Shown one piece after another: positions 1-6,252 of a stretch of 8,934 nucleotides of DNA (the stretch's first letter is position 1; each line of letters opens with the position of its first letter). The translations under genes and the position numbers were made by a program. The notes beneath the pieces are model-generated. The model had not been told where the DNA came from. It did no database searches and worked only from the letters and a program-made list of their open reading frames with translations. The stretch is from positions 1-8,934 of the forward strand of contig VBCJ01000312.1 of NCBI GenBank assembly GCA_005884335.1, given 5' to 3'. The DNA is from Betaproteobacteria bacterium (lineage in GTDB: Bacteria > Pseudomonadota > Gammaproteobacteria > Burkholderiales > SG8-39).

Positions 1-149
1 AGGCGCACGTGCACGAGTACGCGCGAGCAACGGTCGTTCATGCTCGCCAATACCACGGCCTGAAGGAACGCTCGCGTCTCTTCGGCGGTTTCGCGGTCGA
101 GCAAATCCGCTCTCAGAAAACCGCGTTCCATCGTGATCTGGTATTGCAT
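1..149 (-). CDS. conserved-type hypothetical protein, N-terminal part (runs off the left edge)
   Basis: An ATG on the minus strand opens a frame that stays open to the window edge, giving 49 residues beginning MQYQITMERGFLRADLLDRE. Upstream the frame closes at a TGA near 183 with no other ATG, so this start is the natural one, although no clear Shine-Dalgarno sequence precedes it. The piece has no signal peptide or membrane segment. Alternating short beta-type stretches (QYQITM, FLRADLL, RVLVHV) around an acidic amphipathic helix (DRETAEETRAFLQAVV) resemble the opening of small STAS-like alpha/beta proteins. That is only an impression of the fold. The function is unknown. The opposite strand holds an open frame of 76 codons over the same bases, but its composition is not protein-like and it looks like a shadow. 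Confidence 0.6.
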   Translation of the reverse strand, partial: MQYQITMERGFLRADLLDRETAEETRAFLQAVVLASMNDRCSRVLVHVR

Positions 150-202
150 AGCCCGAAGCGCGACCCGACGCGGCCGTCGTCCTCAATTTCTCCCCTGGGG
201 TC

Positions 203-223
203 GGTAGGCGTGTCGGACCTACC
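203..223. repeat. short inverted repeat GGTAGG-9-CCTACC
   Basis: A perfect 6-bp inverted repeat with a 9-base loop lies in the presumed leader of the leftmost minus-strand gene. The motif family (GTAGG-TCGG palindromes) recalls the short interspersed palindromes common between genes in many GC-rich proteobacteria, but only one copy is seen here, so repeat status is unproven. It could equally be a leader hairpin. Confidence 0.3.
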
Positions 224-238
224 TTACAACCGAGTATG

Positions 239-267
239 ACAATAATATTATTCGCCGGCGTTGTCTA
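239..267 (-). promoter_or_regulatory. candidate sigma-70 promoter for the leftmost gene
   Basis: On the minus strand TAGACA (267-262, five of six matches to TTGACA) is followed after 17 bases by TATTGT (244-239, four of six matches to TATAAT). The -10 area overlaps a perfect 12-bp AT palindrome, AATAATATTATT at 241-252. This is the only strongly AT-rich patch in the left part of the window. Transcription would start near 232 and leave a leader of about 80 bases before the ATG at 149. The call rests on pattern matching only. Confidence 0.3.
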
Positions 268-301
268 CCGGGGCGGCCTCAATCGAACGGACTAGCCCCG
301 G
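268..301. other. hairpin CCGGGGC / GCCCCGG
   Basis: A perfect 7-bp GC-rich inverted repeat (268-274 with 295-301) with a 20-base loop lies between the end of the outer-membrane-type gene and the candidate promoter of the next minus-strand gene. No run of T follows on either strand, so it is not a classical intrinsic terminator. It may help end transcription or stabilise a 3' end. Confidence 0.25.
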
Positions 302-321
302 CAAAGCCCGATAAGCCGCTT

Positions 322-360
322 GGATTCCAGCCAGTTCACGACGATCCTCGGCCGGAATCC
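322..360 (-). terminator. possible transcription end / 3' hairpin of the 371-1426 gene
   Basis: GGATTCC-A-GCC (322-332) pairs with GGC-C-GGAATCC (350-360): ten pairs with one mismatch and a 17-base loop. It sits 10 bases past the TAA stop of the minus-strand gene, where a terminator is expected. No U-tract follows in the transcript, so factor-independent termination is doubtful, but the position supports a role in 3'-end formation. Confidence 0.3.
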
Positions 361-370
361 GCCGCGATGA

Positions 371-1426
371 TTACAGATAGCGGTCGCCGAACAGCGTCTC
401 CAGATTCAGCATCAGAGAGCGGGTCGCGCTGAATCCGTTCGCCTCCTGGTAAAGGATCTGCGGCGTCACCTCCAGGTACAGCCAGTCCCGATAGATTTGT
501 CTTCGCACGCGGAGCGTCACGGAGTACACGGCGAGCTTCAGGCTGCGATCGCTCGGCGCGAACGCGCCGAGCTCGAATGTCGTCGCGGTGCGCGGGTCGG
601 GCGTGTAATAGAGCGCCCCGATCTGCGCGAGGTCGAAGTAGCTCGTCGTCGAGCGCCAGGTCGCTTTGCTGGTGAAGCGCAACTGCCAGAGCTCATCGAG
701 CGGCCGCGTGAAGTTGACCTCGGATGCCGCCGAGTAACCCTCCGAGTGCTTCCACAGCGGTGTCTCGGAGGCGCGGATCTGCCATTGCGAAAAGTTGAAG
801 TCGCGAAAGGCGCGCAGCCGAATGTAGGGATCGATCGGCCGCGCGAACTTCGCCCCTGCCTCCGCGCTGAGCGCGACTCCGAACACTTCCGCCGCTAGGG
901 CCTTGAGGCCCAGGTAATAGTTGTTGTCCTGCGGCGCGCCCGGCGCGGCCACCTGCGTGGAGCCGGTGGCATTCTTGATGTCGCGCTCGGCGGCCGTCTG
1001 CGTCGCGGCCTCCACGCCACGCTGCACGATGAGCCTCAGGCGGTCCTCGGTGTTAGGCAACGAAATGTTCGCGTGTACATCCGCCTTGCTCTCGCGGACG
1101 CCACCCACGAAAAACGTGATGTGGCTGCGAATCTGCAGCGTGCTTCCGGTCGAGTCGTAGGCGCGGTTCGGGTCGCTGAAGAAATTGTCCAGCTTCCGCG
1201 AGTAAGCCTCCACGCGGCGGGACAGGAAATCGTGCGGGCGATCGAGGAGTTTTTCGCGGATCGGCGCCGGGCGTTCCTCCTTCGCCGGAGGCGGCTCCTT
1301 CTGCTCAGGATCCGAAAGCCCGTCCTGGATCTGCTCTTGCTCCTGCGGATCGAGGAGGGGCAGCGCGGCTGCGAGCGCAGAGTCGGTGAATGCGAGCGCC
1401 GCGAGAAGGAAGGCGAAGGGCCTCAA
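371..1426 (-). CDS. secreted, probably outer-membrane beta-barrel protein of unknown family
   Basis: The frame is open from an ATG at 1498, but the first 24 residues from there are hydrophilic and precede a signal peptide, which is unusual. A TTG at 1426 with AGGAAA seven bases upstream gives a clean 351-residue precursor: Met-Arg, a hydrophobic core (FAFLLAALAF) and a signal peptidase I site after SALA near residue 19. I chose this start. The mature protein opens with a Glu/Pro/Gln-rich linker (about 25-55). A long stretch follows with alternating hydrophobic and polar residues, many aromatics and paired strands (for example ASEVNFTRPLDELWQLRFTS, LYLEVTPQILYQ). It ends MLNLETLFGDRYL, close to the aromatic or hydrophobic last residue typical of BAM-inserted barrels. 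Cysteines are absent from the mature chain. I recognise no family. A hairpin follows the stop. The gene is divergent from the cold-shock gene across 153 bp. Confidence 0.7.
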   Translation of the reverse strand: MRPFAFLLAALAFTDSALAAALPLLDPQEQEQIQDGLSDPEQKEPPPAKEERPAPIREKLLDRPHDFLSRRVEAYSRKLDNFFSDPNRAYDSTGSTLQIRSHITFFVGGVRESKADVHANISLPNTEDRLRLIVQRGVEAATQTAAERDIKNATGSTQVAAPGAPQDNNYYLGLKALAAEVFGVALSAEAGAKFARPIDPYIRLRAFRDFNFSQWQIRASETPLWKHSEGYSAASEVNFTRPLDELWQLRFTSKATWRSTTSYFDLAQIGALYYTPDPRTATTFELGAFAPSDRSLKLAVYSVTLRVRRQIYRDWLYLEVTPQILYQEANGFSATRSLMLNLETLFGDRYL

Positions 1427-1579
1427 GCGCAGGTTTCCTGGGAAAGGTCCATAATGCCCTGTCGAATCGCTTTGAGTCTCGGCTCCGCATTCTCCCATCC
1501 GGGCGCGTTCCAGGCCTCACGGAAATTTGACGCCGCGCGCGCGTCTGCGCGACGGCGAGACCTCGCAAGGAGAACGCTT
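1427..1579. promoter_or_regulatory. divergent intergenic region between the outer-membrane-type gene and the cold-shock gene
   Basis: This 153-bp stretch must hold promoters or leaders for both genes. The only good -10 candidate is CATAAT at 1450-1455 on the plus strand (five of six), with CATTAT overlapping it on the minus strand (1456-1451). Neither has a convincing -35 at standard spacing. Starting at the plus-strand element, the cold-shock mRNA would carry a leader of about 120 bases, in line with the long 5' leaders known for csp genes. The segment 1531-1555 is almost pure alternating C and G and could fold. Confidence 0.35.
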
Positions 1580-1786
1580 ATGCCAACCGGTATCGTCCGA
1601 TCTTTCAACGTCAAGAGCGGCTTCGGCTTCATCCGGCCCGACGACGGCTCCAAGGACCTGTTCGTGCACAGCGGCGCGGTGAAACGCGCCGGGCTCAAGC
1701 CGCTGCAGGAGAACCAGAAGATTTCCTACGACGTGCGCAGCGAGCTGGACGGAAGACGATCGGCCGTCGATTTGAAGACCGTGTGA
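1580..1786 (+). CDS. cold-shock domain protein (CspA family)
   Basis: The product is a 68-residue single-domain OB-fold protein that binds single-stranded RNA or DNA as a chaperone in the cytoplasm, the usual length for the family. The ATG is preceded by AAGGAGA (1567-1573) six bases upstream, a strong ribosome site. RNP1 is SGFGFI (residues 13-18) and RNP2 is LFVH (27-30). The PDDGSKDLFVH block and the C-terminal half (QENQKISYDV... SAVDLKTV) follow the family. Two of the usual nucleic-acid-stacking aromatics are missing: the Trp of the KWFN motif is Ser8, and the Phe after VH is Ser31. The conserved Lys opening RNP1 is Ser13. The residues after RNP2 (GAVKRAGLKPL) resemble alphaproteobacterial members. 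The gene is monocistronic and convergent with the flavoprotein locus. Cold induction cannot be judged from sequence. Confidence 0.93.
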   Translation: MPTGIVRSFNVKSGFGFIRPDDGSKDLFVHSGAVKRAGLKPLQENQKISYDVRSELDGRRSAVDLKTV

Positions 1787-1797
1787 CGGTCGAGAAT

Positions 1798-1828
1798 CGG
1801 GCGCCGGCGTCTGGGCCAGCGCCGCCCG
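1798..1828. terminator. possible bidirectional 3' hairpin between convergent genes
   Basis: CGGGCG (1798-1803) pairs with CGCCCG (1823-1828), and after a 3-base bulge GCG (1807-1809) pairs with CGC (1820-1822). The loop is 10 bases. The hairpin lies in the 61-bp gap between the cold-shock stop and the stop of the last flavoprotein gene, so it could serve both. There is no T-tract on either side, so the call relies on position and fold only. Confidence 0.35.
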
Positions 1829-1847
1829 GCGATGATGCCTCCCCTCG

Positions 1848-3608
1848 CTACGCCAACGCTCCCGGCCTCTTCAAATACCTCGTCTTGATAGCCTCCAGCG
1901 CCTGGAAAGTCAGGGCGCCCACCGTTCCCGTCGGGTTGTAACCGCCGTTCTGCGGGAAGGCGCTCGCGCCGACGGCGAAGACGTTCGGCACGTCCCAGCT
2001 CTGCAGGTATTTGTTGACTGCGCTCGTCGCCGGGTCTGCGCCCATCACCGCGCCTCCGGTGTTGTGAGTGCTTTGATAAGGCACGATCGTGTATTTGCCG
2101 GTGCGCGGACTGACGTTCATCTTCGCCGGGCCGACCGCCTTTGCGATCTCCGCCGCCTTGTTGGTGAGCCACGCGGACATCTTGGTTTCGTTCTCGTGGC
2201 GGTCGAAGGTCATGCGCAGGAGCGGCAGCCCGTAGGCGTCGCGGTAGGTCGGATCGAGGTCGAGGTAATTGGTGCGGTAACTCTGGCATGCGCCCTGGAT
2301 GGTGATCGAGAAAGAGCGGTTGAAATATTTCGCGGCCGCCTTCTTCCACTCCGAGCCCCAGCGCGGCGTGCCGGCAGGCACCGGGCGCACTTCGATGGGC
2401 CGCGCGCCGTTCGAGCCCGCCTGCATGAATCCGCCTCCGATGAAGCCCAGGCCCGAGTGGTCGAAGTTGTCGCCGTTGAACTCGTCGATCGCGAGGCCGA
2501 GGCCGCCCGCGCCCATGAAGGAGTTGAAGTTCTTGTCCTCGAAGAAGAGCGTAACGGAGGAAGGCGTCTGGTACGCGTAGTTCCTGCCCACCACTCCGGT
2601 GTTGGCGACCGGGTCGTAGGGCTTTCCGATCCCCGAGAGCAGCATCAGGCGCGTGTTGTTGAGCACGTACGAGGTCAGGAGCACCAAGTCCGCCGGCTGC
2701 TCGAACTCGCGCCCGCGGGAATCGACGTAGGTGACGCTCACCGCGCGCTTTTTATCCGAGTCCAGATTCACCTTGACGACGTTGCAGAGCGTCCTCAATT
2801 CGAAGTTCTTGTTCTGCATCAGCGCGGGCAGCACCGCGGTCTGCGGGCTCGCCTTGGCGCCCATCTCGCAGCCGAAGAACTGGCAGTAGCCGCAATAGAC
2901 GCAGGCAGCGATCGTCGCTCCGTATTCGTTCTTGTAGGGACGTGAGTTCGCGCCGGTGGGCACGGGAAAGGGCTTGTAGCCCATGGCCTGCGCGGCCTTG
3001 GCGAAGAGCGCGCTCGAATACGCGGTCTTCAAGGGTGGGTTGGGGTACTCGCGCGAGCGCGGCCCCTCGAACGGGTTGCCGCCGGGGATTATTTTCCCCT
3101 GGAGATTGCCCGCCTTGCCCGAGATGCCGTAGAGGTATTCGAAACGATCGAAGTGCGGCTCGAGCTCGTCGTAGGTCACGCCCCAGTCCTGCAGGGTGCA
3201 GTCCTCGGCAACCTGGTTCTTGCCATAGCGCGCGAGCGTGCGGCTCTTAGTCTCGAAGTCCCACGGCAGGAAGCGCCAGGTGAGGCCGCCCCAGTGCACC
3301 GCCGCGCCGCCCACGCCTTCGCCGGGCAGGAAGGAGCCCAGGCTCCGCATCGGAAGCGCGGTCTCGCTCATCGCATTGCGAAAAGTGAGGGTCTCCTTGG
3401 ACAAGTCCTGCATCAGCTCGTGGCGGCGCACGTACTTCAGCTCGTCGTGCGCGCCCGGCATGGCGAAGTCGGGATCGGTGTCCCGCCAGCGCCCGCGCTC
3501 GAGGCCTACGACCTTGAGTCCGGTATCGGCGAGCTCTTTTGCGAGGATCGTGCCGGTGAGGCCGACGCCGACCGTGACGACGTCGACAGGCTTCAGCTTG
3601 GTCGCCAT
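1848..3608 (-). CDS. GMC-family flavoprotein dehydrogenase, copy B (gluconate 2-dehydrogenase large-subunit type)
   Basis: The product is a 586-residue FAD-dependent oxidoreductase of the glucose-methanol-choline family, probably the catalytic subunit of a membrane-linked sugar, sugar-acid or alcohol dehydrogenase. The N-terminal Rossmann motif is GVGLTG (14-19), followed by an acidic strand end LERG (36-39). GEGVGGAAVHW (97-106) is the second FAD-contact region. A cysteine cluster C236-x2-C239-x2-C242-x4-C247 sits mid-chain, as in Fe-S-containing members of this dehydrogenase group. The C-terminal catalytic block has His515 (STHNTGG) and Asn558 (GYNPTGTV). There is no signal peptide. Export would depend on the upstream TAT subunit, whose stop lies only 2 bases before this ATG, so translation is probably coupled. 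The frame is open further upstream, but only as a shadow of that gene. Copy A lies on the other side of the small subunit and is about 80% identical. The substrate cannot be told from sequence. Confidence 0.9.
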   Translation of the reverse strand: MATKLKPVDVVTVGVGLTGTILAKELADTGLKVVGLERGRWRDTDPDFAMPGAHDELKYVRRHELMQDLSKETLTFRNAMSETALPMRSLGSFLPGEGVGGAAVHWGGLTWRFLPWDFETKSRTLARYGKNQVAEDCTLQDWGVTYDELEPHFDRFEYLYGISGKAGNLQGKIIPGGNPFEGPRSREYPNPPLKTAYSSALFAKAAQAMGYKPFPVPTGANSRPYKNEYGATIAACVYCGYCQFFGCEMGAKASPQTAVLPALMQNKNFELRTLCNVVKVNLDSDKKRAVSVTYVDSRGREFEQPADLVLLTSYVLNNTRLMLLSGIGKPYDPVANTGVVGRNYAYQTPSSVTLFFEDKNFNSFMGAGGLGLAIDEFNGDNFDHSGLGFIGGGFMQAGSNGARPIEVRPVPAGTPRWGSEWKKAAAKYFNRSFSITIQGACQSYRTNYLDLDPTYRDAYGLPLLRMTFDRHENETKMSAWLTNKAAEIAKAVGPAKMNVSPRTGKYTIVPYQSTHNTGGAVMGADPATSAVNKYLQSWDVPNVFAVGASAFPQNGGYNPTGTVGALTFQALEAIKTRYLKRPGALA

Positions 3609-3610
3609 GG

Positions 3611-4405
3611 TCAGACCCCCGCCTTGTCGTCGAGCATCACGTGGATCGCGTGACCGTGCTCGTCCACTTGCGCGATTTTCTGGGTGATGTCGGAGATCGA
3701 CACCGGCTGGGCGCGGTAGGGGACGCCGTGCTTCTCGATGAACGTAGTGTATACAGCGGCGACCCCCGGGAAGCCCACCAGCTTCCAGCCGGCCTTGTCG
3801 CGGTTCCCGCCGTATACCGGGTCGGCGAAAAAACCCTCGACGGTGTTGGCGAGCAGCATGTTGAAGAAGAACTGCGCTCGCACCTGCTCGAGCTCGATCT
3901 TGCCCCCGTCCAAGCCCTTCAGCACCTCGTCCTGTTGCGCGCGGGAGAGCGCGTCGAAGGACTTGCCGTAGGTCTTGCGGCAATGGTTGTTCGCATCGCG
4001 GATCCCGGCGCGGTAGACCGCCGCGGGCGTCAGGGGCGACTGGTAGCCCTGCTGCGGCGTGCCCTCGGGCCAGGGGCCTTGCGTGTACTTCCTCGCCATC
4101 GTTCCGTAGCCGCCGAAGAGCTGCTGGTCGATGAAGGAGGTGACCCCAGCTTCCTTCGCCCCCGGTCCCAGCTCGTCCTTCGGGATGAGGTGAGACACCG
4201 CGGCGTCGAGAAAGGCGGCCTCGGTCTGCGACAGGAACATGTAGGGTCGCTGTTGCGCCGCGGCTGTGGCCGTGCGCATGTGCTGCGCATGCTGCTTTTC
4301 GTGGTCGGCCTGGGGCGCGGGCTTGGACTGGGCCGCGGCGCCGGCTGGAATGGCGGCACCAAGGGCCGCTGCGGACTTCAGAAAGTTGCGGCGAGATTCG
4401 CTCAT
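3611..4405 (-). CDS. gluconate 2-dehydrogenase subunit 3-like protein with TAT signal
   Basis: The product is the 264-residue small, non-catalytic subunit that partners GMC flavoproteins in the periplasm. The N-terminus is a twin-arginine signal: SRRNFLK (residues 4-10, Arg5-Arg6), an alanine-rich hydrophobic stretch, and cleavage probable after AGAAA near residue 25. A His/Gln-rich linker (about 32-52) follows. The family body then begins with FLSQTEAAFLDAAVSHLIP (57-75), a helix that opens most members. VEGFFADPVYGGNRDKAGW (189-207) is the best-known family signature. In characterised FAD-dependent glucose and fructose dehydrogenases this subunit carries the export signal for the signal-less flavoprotein, so the same hitch-hiker role is inferred here. 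A ribosome site AAGGGGA lies about 5 bases before the ATG. The gene sits 31 bp after flavoprotein A and 2 bp before flavoprotein B, all in one transcription unit. Confidence 0.88.
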   Translation of the reverse strand: MSESRRNFLKSAAALGAAIPAGAAAQSKPAPQADHEKQHAQHMRTATAAAQQRPYMFLSQTEAAFLDAAVSHLIPKDELGPGAKEAGVTSFIDQQLFGGYGTMARKYTQGPWPEGTPQQGYQSPLTPAAVYRAGIRDANNHCRKTYGKSFDALSRAQQDEVLKGLDGGKIELEQVRAQFFFNMLLANTVEGFFADPVYGGNRDKAGWKLVGFPGVAAVYTTFIEKHGVPYRAQPVSISDITQKIAQVDEHGHAIHVMLDDKAGV

Positions 4406-4422
4406 GGCATTCCCCTTGTCGT

Positions 4423-4434
4423 GAATTCGAATTC
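4423..4434. other. 12-bp perfect palindrome GAATTCGAATTC
   Basis: Two GAATTC hexamers abut in the 31-bp gap between flavoprotein A and the small-subunit gene, just upstream of the latter's ribosome site. The stretch is markedly AT-rich for this region. It might be a small regulatory or mRNA-folding element, but no function can be assigned and chance is possible. Confidence 0.2.
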
Positions 4435-4436
4435 GC

Positions 4437-6197
4437 TCAGGCCAGCGGCCCGGGCTGCTTCAGATACTTCGTCTTGATCGCTTCGAGCGCATGGAACGTG
4501 AGCGCGCCCACGGTCCCGGTCGGGTTGTAGCCGCCGTTCTGCGGAAAGGCGCTCGCGCCGATCGCGAACACGTTCGGCACGTCCCAGCTCTGCAGGTACT
4601 TGTTCACGGCGCTCGTCTTTGGGTCCGCGCCCATGACCGCACCGCCCGTGTTGTGCGTGCTCTGGTAGGGCACGATACTGTACTTGCCGGTGCGCGGGTT
4701 CACGTTCATCCTGCTCGCGCCCGCGGCCTTGGCGATTTCCGCCGCCTTCTTCGTCATGTAGTCCGACATGCGGTATTCGTTCTGCCGGAAGTCGAAGGTC
4801 ATGCGCAGCAGCGGCAGGCCGTAGGCGTCGCGGTAGGTCGGGTCGAGGTCGAAATAGTTGCCGCGATAGCTCTGGCAGGCCCCGTGAGTGGTGATGCCGA
4901 AGGCGCGGTTGTAGTAGCGCGACACCGCCTTCTTCCACTCCGAGCCCCAGCGCGGCGTCCCCGAGGGCACGGGATGGAAGTCGATCGGGCGGGCGCCCGA
5001 GCTCGCTGCGCCGATCCAGCCGCCGCCGATGAAGCCGAGGCCCGTGTGGTCGAAATTGTCACCGTCGATGTCGTCGATCATCATCGACAGAGCGCCCGCG
5101 CCCATGAACTGGTTGAACACCTTGTCCTCGAAGAAGGCGGTGACGTTGCCGTTCGTCTGGTAGGCGTAGTTGCGGCCAACAACGCCCGCGTTCGCGGCCG
5201 GGTCGTAGGGCTTGCCGATTCCCGAGAGCAGCATCAGGCGCACGTTGTTGAAGACGTAGGAGGTGAGGAGCACGAGATCGGCCGGCTGCTCGAACTCGCG
5301 GCCGCGCGAGTCGACGTAGGTGACGCCGATCGCGCGCTTCCTGTCGGAGTCGAGATTGACCTTGATCACATTGGCGAGAGTGCGCAACTCGTAGTTCGGG
5401 TTCTTCATCAGCACCGGCAGCACGGTGGTCTGCGGGCTCGCCTTGGCGCCCATCTCGCAGCCGAAGCGCTCGCAGTAGCCGCAGTAGACACAGGCGCCCA
5501 GCGTCACGCCGTAGGGATTGGTGTACGGGCGGGTCATGTTCGCCGAAGGTGCGGGGAAAGGGTGGTAGCCCAGCTCGCGCGCCGCCTTGCCGTAGATCGC
5601 GCCCACGTGCGAGGTCTTCATCGGCGGATTCGGGTACTCGCGCGAGCGCGGGCCCTCGAAGGGATTGCCGCCGAGCTGGACCCGGCCCTTCAGGTTGCCG
5701 GCCTTGCCGCAGATTCCGTAGAGATACTCGAAGCGATCGAAATGGGGCTCGAGCTCGTCGTAGGTCACGCCCCAGTCCTGGCTGGTGCAGTCCTCGGCGA
5801 GCTGGCCCGCGCCGTAGCGCGCGAGCGTGCGGCTCCTCGTCTCGAAGTCCCAGGGCAGGAAACGCCAGGTGACGCCGTTCCAGTGCACTGCCGCGCCGCC
5901 GACGCCTTCACCAGGGAGGAAGGATCCCATCTGGCGCATGGGCAACGCCGTATCGCCGATTGCGTTGCGGAAAGTGAGCGTCTCGCGCGACAGATCCTGC
6001 ATCAGCTCGTGGCGCCGTGCGTAGCGCAGCTCGTCGTGCGCGTGCGGCATGTCGAAATCGGGATGCGTGTCGCGCCAGCCGCCGCGCTCAAGGCCCACGA
6101 CCTTGAGCCCCAGGTCGGCCAGCTCCTTGGCGAGAATGGTGCCGGTGAGGCCGACGCCGACGGTGACAACGTCGACGGGCTTCAGCTTGATGGCCAT
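4437..6197 (-). CDS. GMC-family flavoprotein dehydrogenase, copy A (gluconate 2-dehydrogenase large-subunit type)
   Basis: First gene of the three-gene unit, 586 residues, started by an ATG behind AAGGGGGAG. It has the same architecture as copy B and aligns with it without a gap: Rossmann motif GVGLTG (14-19), GEGVGGAAVHW (97-106), cysteine cluster C236, C239, C242 and C247 (CVYCGYCERFGC), and catalytic His515 and Asn558. Hand counting gives about 466 identical positions of 586. Differences concentrate in residues 191-230, 371-404 and 471-500, while the FAD and catalytic segments are nearly invariant. That pattern suggests changed substrate or partner surfaces under retained chemistry. There is no signal peptide or membrane helix, so it probably leaves the cell bound to the TAT subunit encoded next. 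Electrons would pass to a cytochrome or quinone, but no cytochrome gene is present in the window. Physiological substrate unknown. Confidence 0.91.
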   Translation of the reverse strand: MAIKLKPVDVVTVGVGLTGTILAKELADLGLKVVGLERGGWRDTHPDFDMPHAHDELRYARRHELMQDLSRETLTFRNAIGDTALPMRQMGSFLPGEGVGGAAVHWNGVTWRFLPWDFETRSRTLARYGAGQLAEDCTSQDWGVTYDELEPHFDRFEYLYGICGKAGNLKGRVQLGGNPFEGPRSREYPNPPMKTSHVGAIYGKAARELGYHPFPAPSANMTRPYTNPYGVTLGACVYCGYCERFGCEMGAKASPQTTVLPVLMKNPNYELRTLANVIKVNLDSDRKRAIGVTYVDSRGREFEQPADLVLLTSYVFNNVRLMLLSGIGKPYDPAANAGVVGRNYAYQTNGNVTAFFEDKVFNQFMGAGALSMMIDDIDGDNFDHTGLGFIGGGWIGAASSGARPIDFHPVPSGTPRWGSEWKKAVSRYYNRAFGITTHGACQSYRGNYFDLDPTYRDAYGLPLLRMTFDFRQNEYRMSDYMTKKAAEIAKAAGASRMNVNPRTGKYSIVPYQSTHNTGGAVMGADPKTSAVNKYLQSWDVPNVFAIGASAFPQNGGYNPTGTVGALTFHALEAIKTKYLKQPGPLA

Positions 6198-6228
6198 GCG
6201 CTCCCCCTTGCGGACGGGAGCATGATAC

Positions 6229-6243
6229 GCCGGCCGCGCCGGC
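6229..6243. other. hairpin GCCGGC-CGC-GCCGGC between aminotransferase and flavoprotein A
   Basis: A perfect 6-bp stem with a 3-base loop lies in the 55-bp gap after the aminotransferase's final TGA and upstream of the flavoprotein ribosome site. No T-run follows. It could act as a weak terminator, or as a processing or stability element separating the two same-strand genes. GC-only palindromes also arise by chance in DNA this GC-rich. Confidence 0.3.
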
Positions 6244-6252
6244 CTGGGGGCC

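Noticed and set aside
9..239. 76-codon plus-strand frame at the left edge
   Set aside because: No family signal and no ribosome site. The minus strand over 1-149 gives a more protein-like sequence.
1531..1555. Alternating CG run as a regulatory Z-DNA or toxin-like element
   Set aside because: Short CG runs are common in DNA this GC-rich, and nothing else supports a function.
3609..3983. Upstream extension of flavoprotein B to a 711-residue protein
   Set aside because: The added 125 residues overlap the small-subunit gene in another frame and are Arg/Ala-rich noise. The ATG at 3608 matches the start of copy A residue for residue.
4423..4434. Tandem GAATTC sites as a cloning scar or mobile-element junction
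   Set aside because: Genes on both sides are intact and in normal operon spacing, with no target duplication or vector-like sequence. Chance is the simplest explanation.
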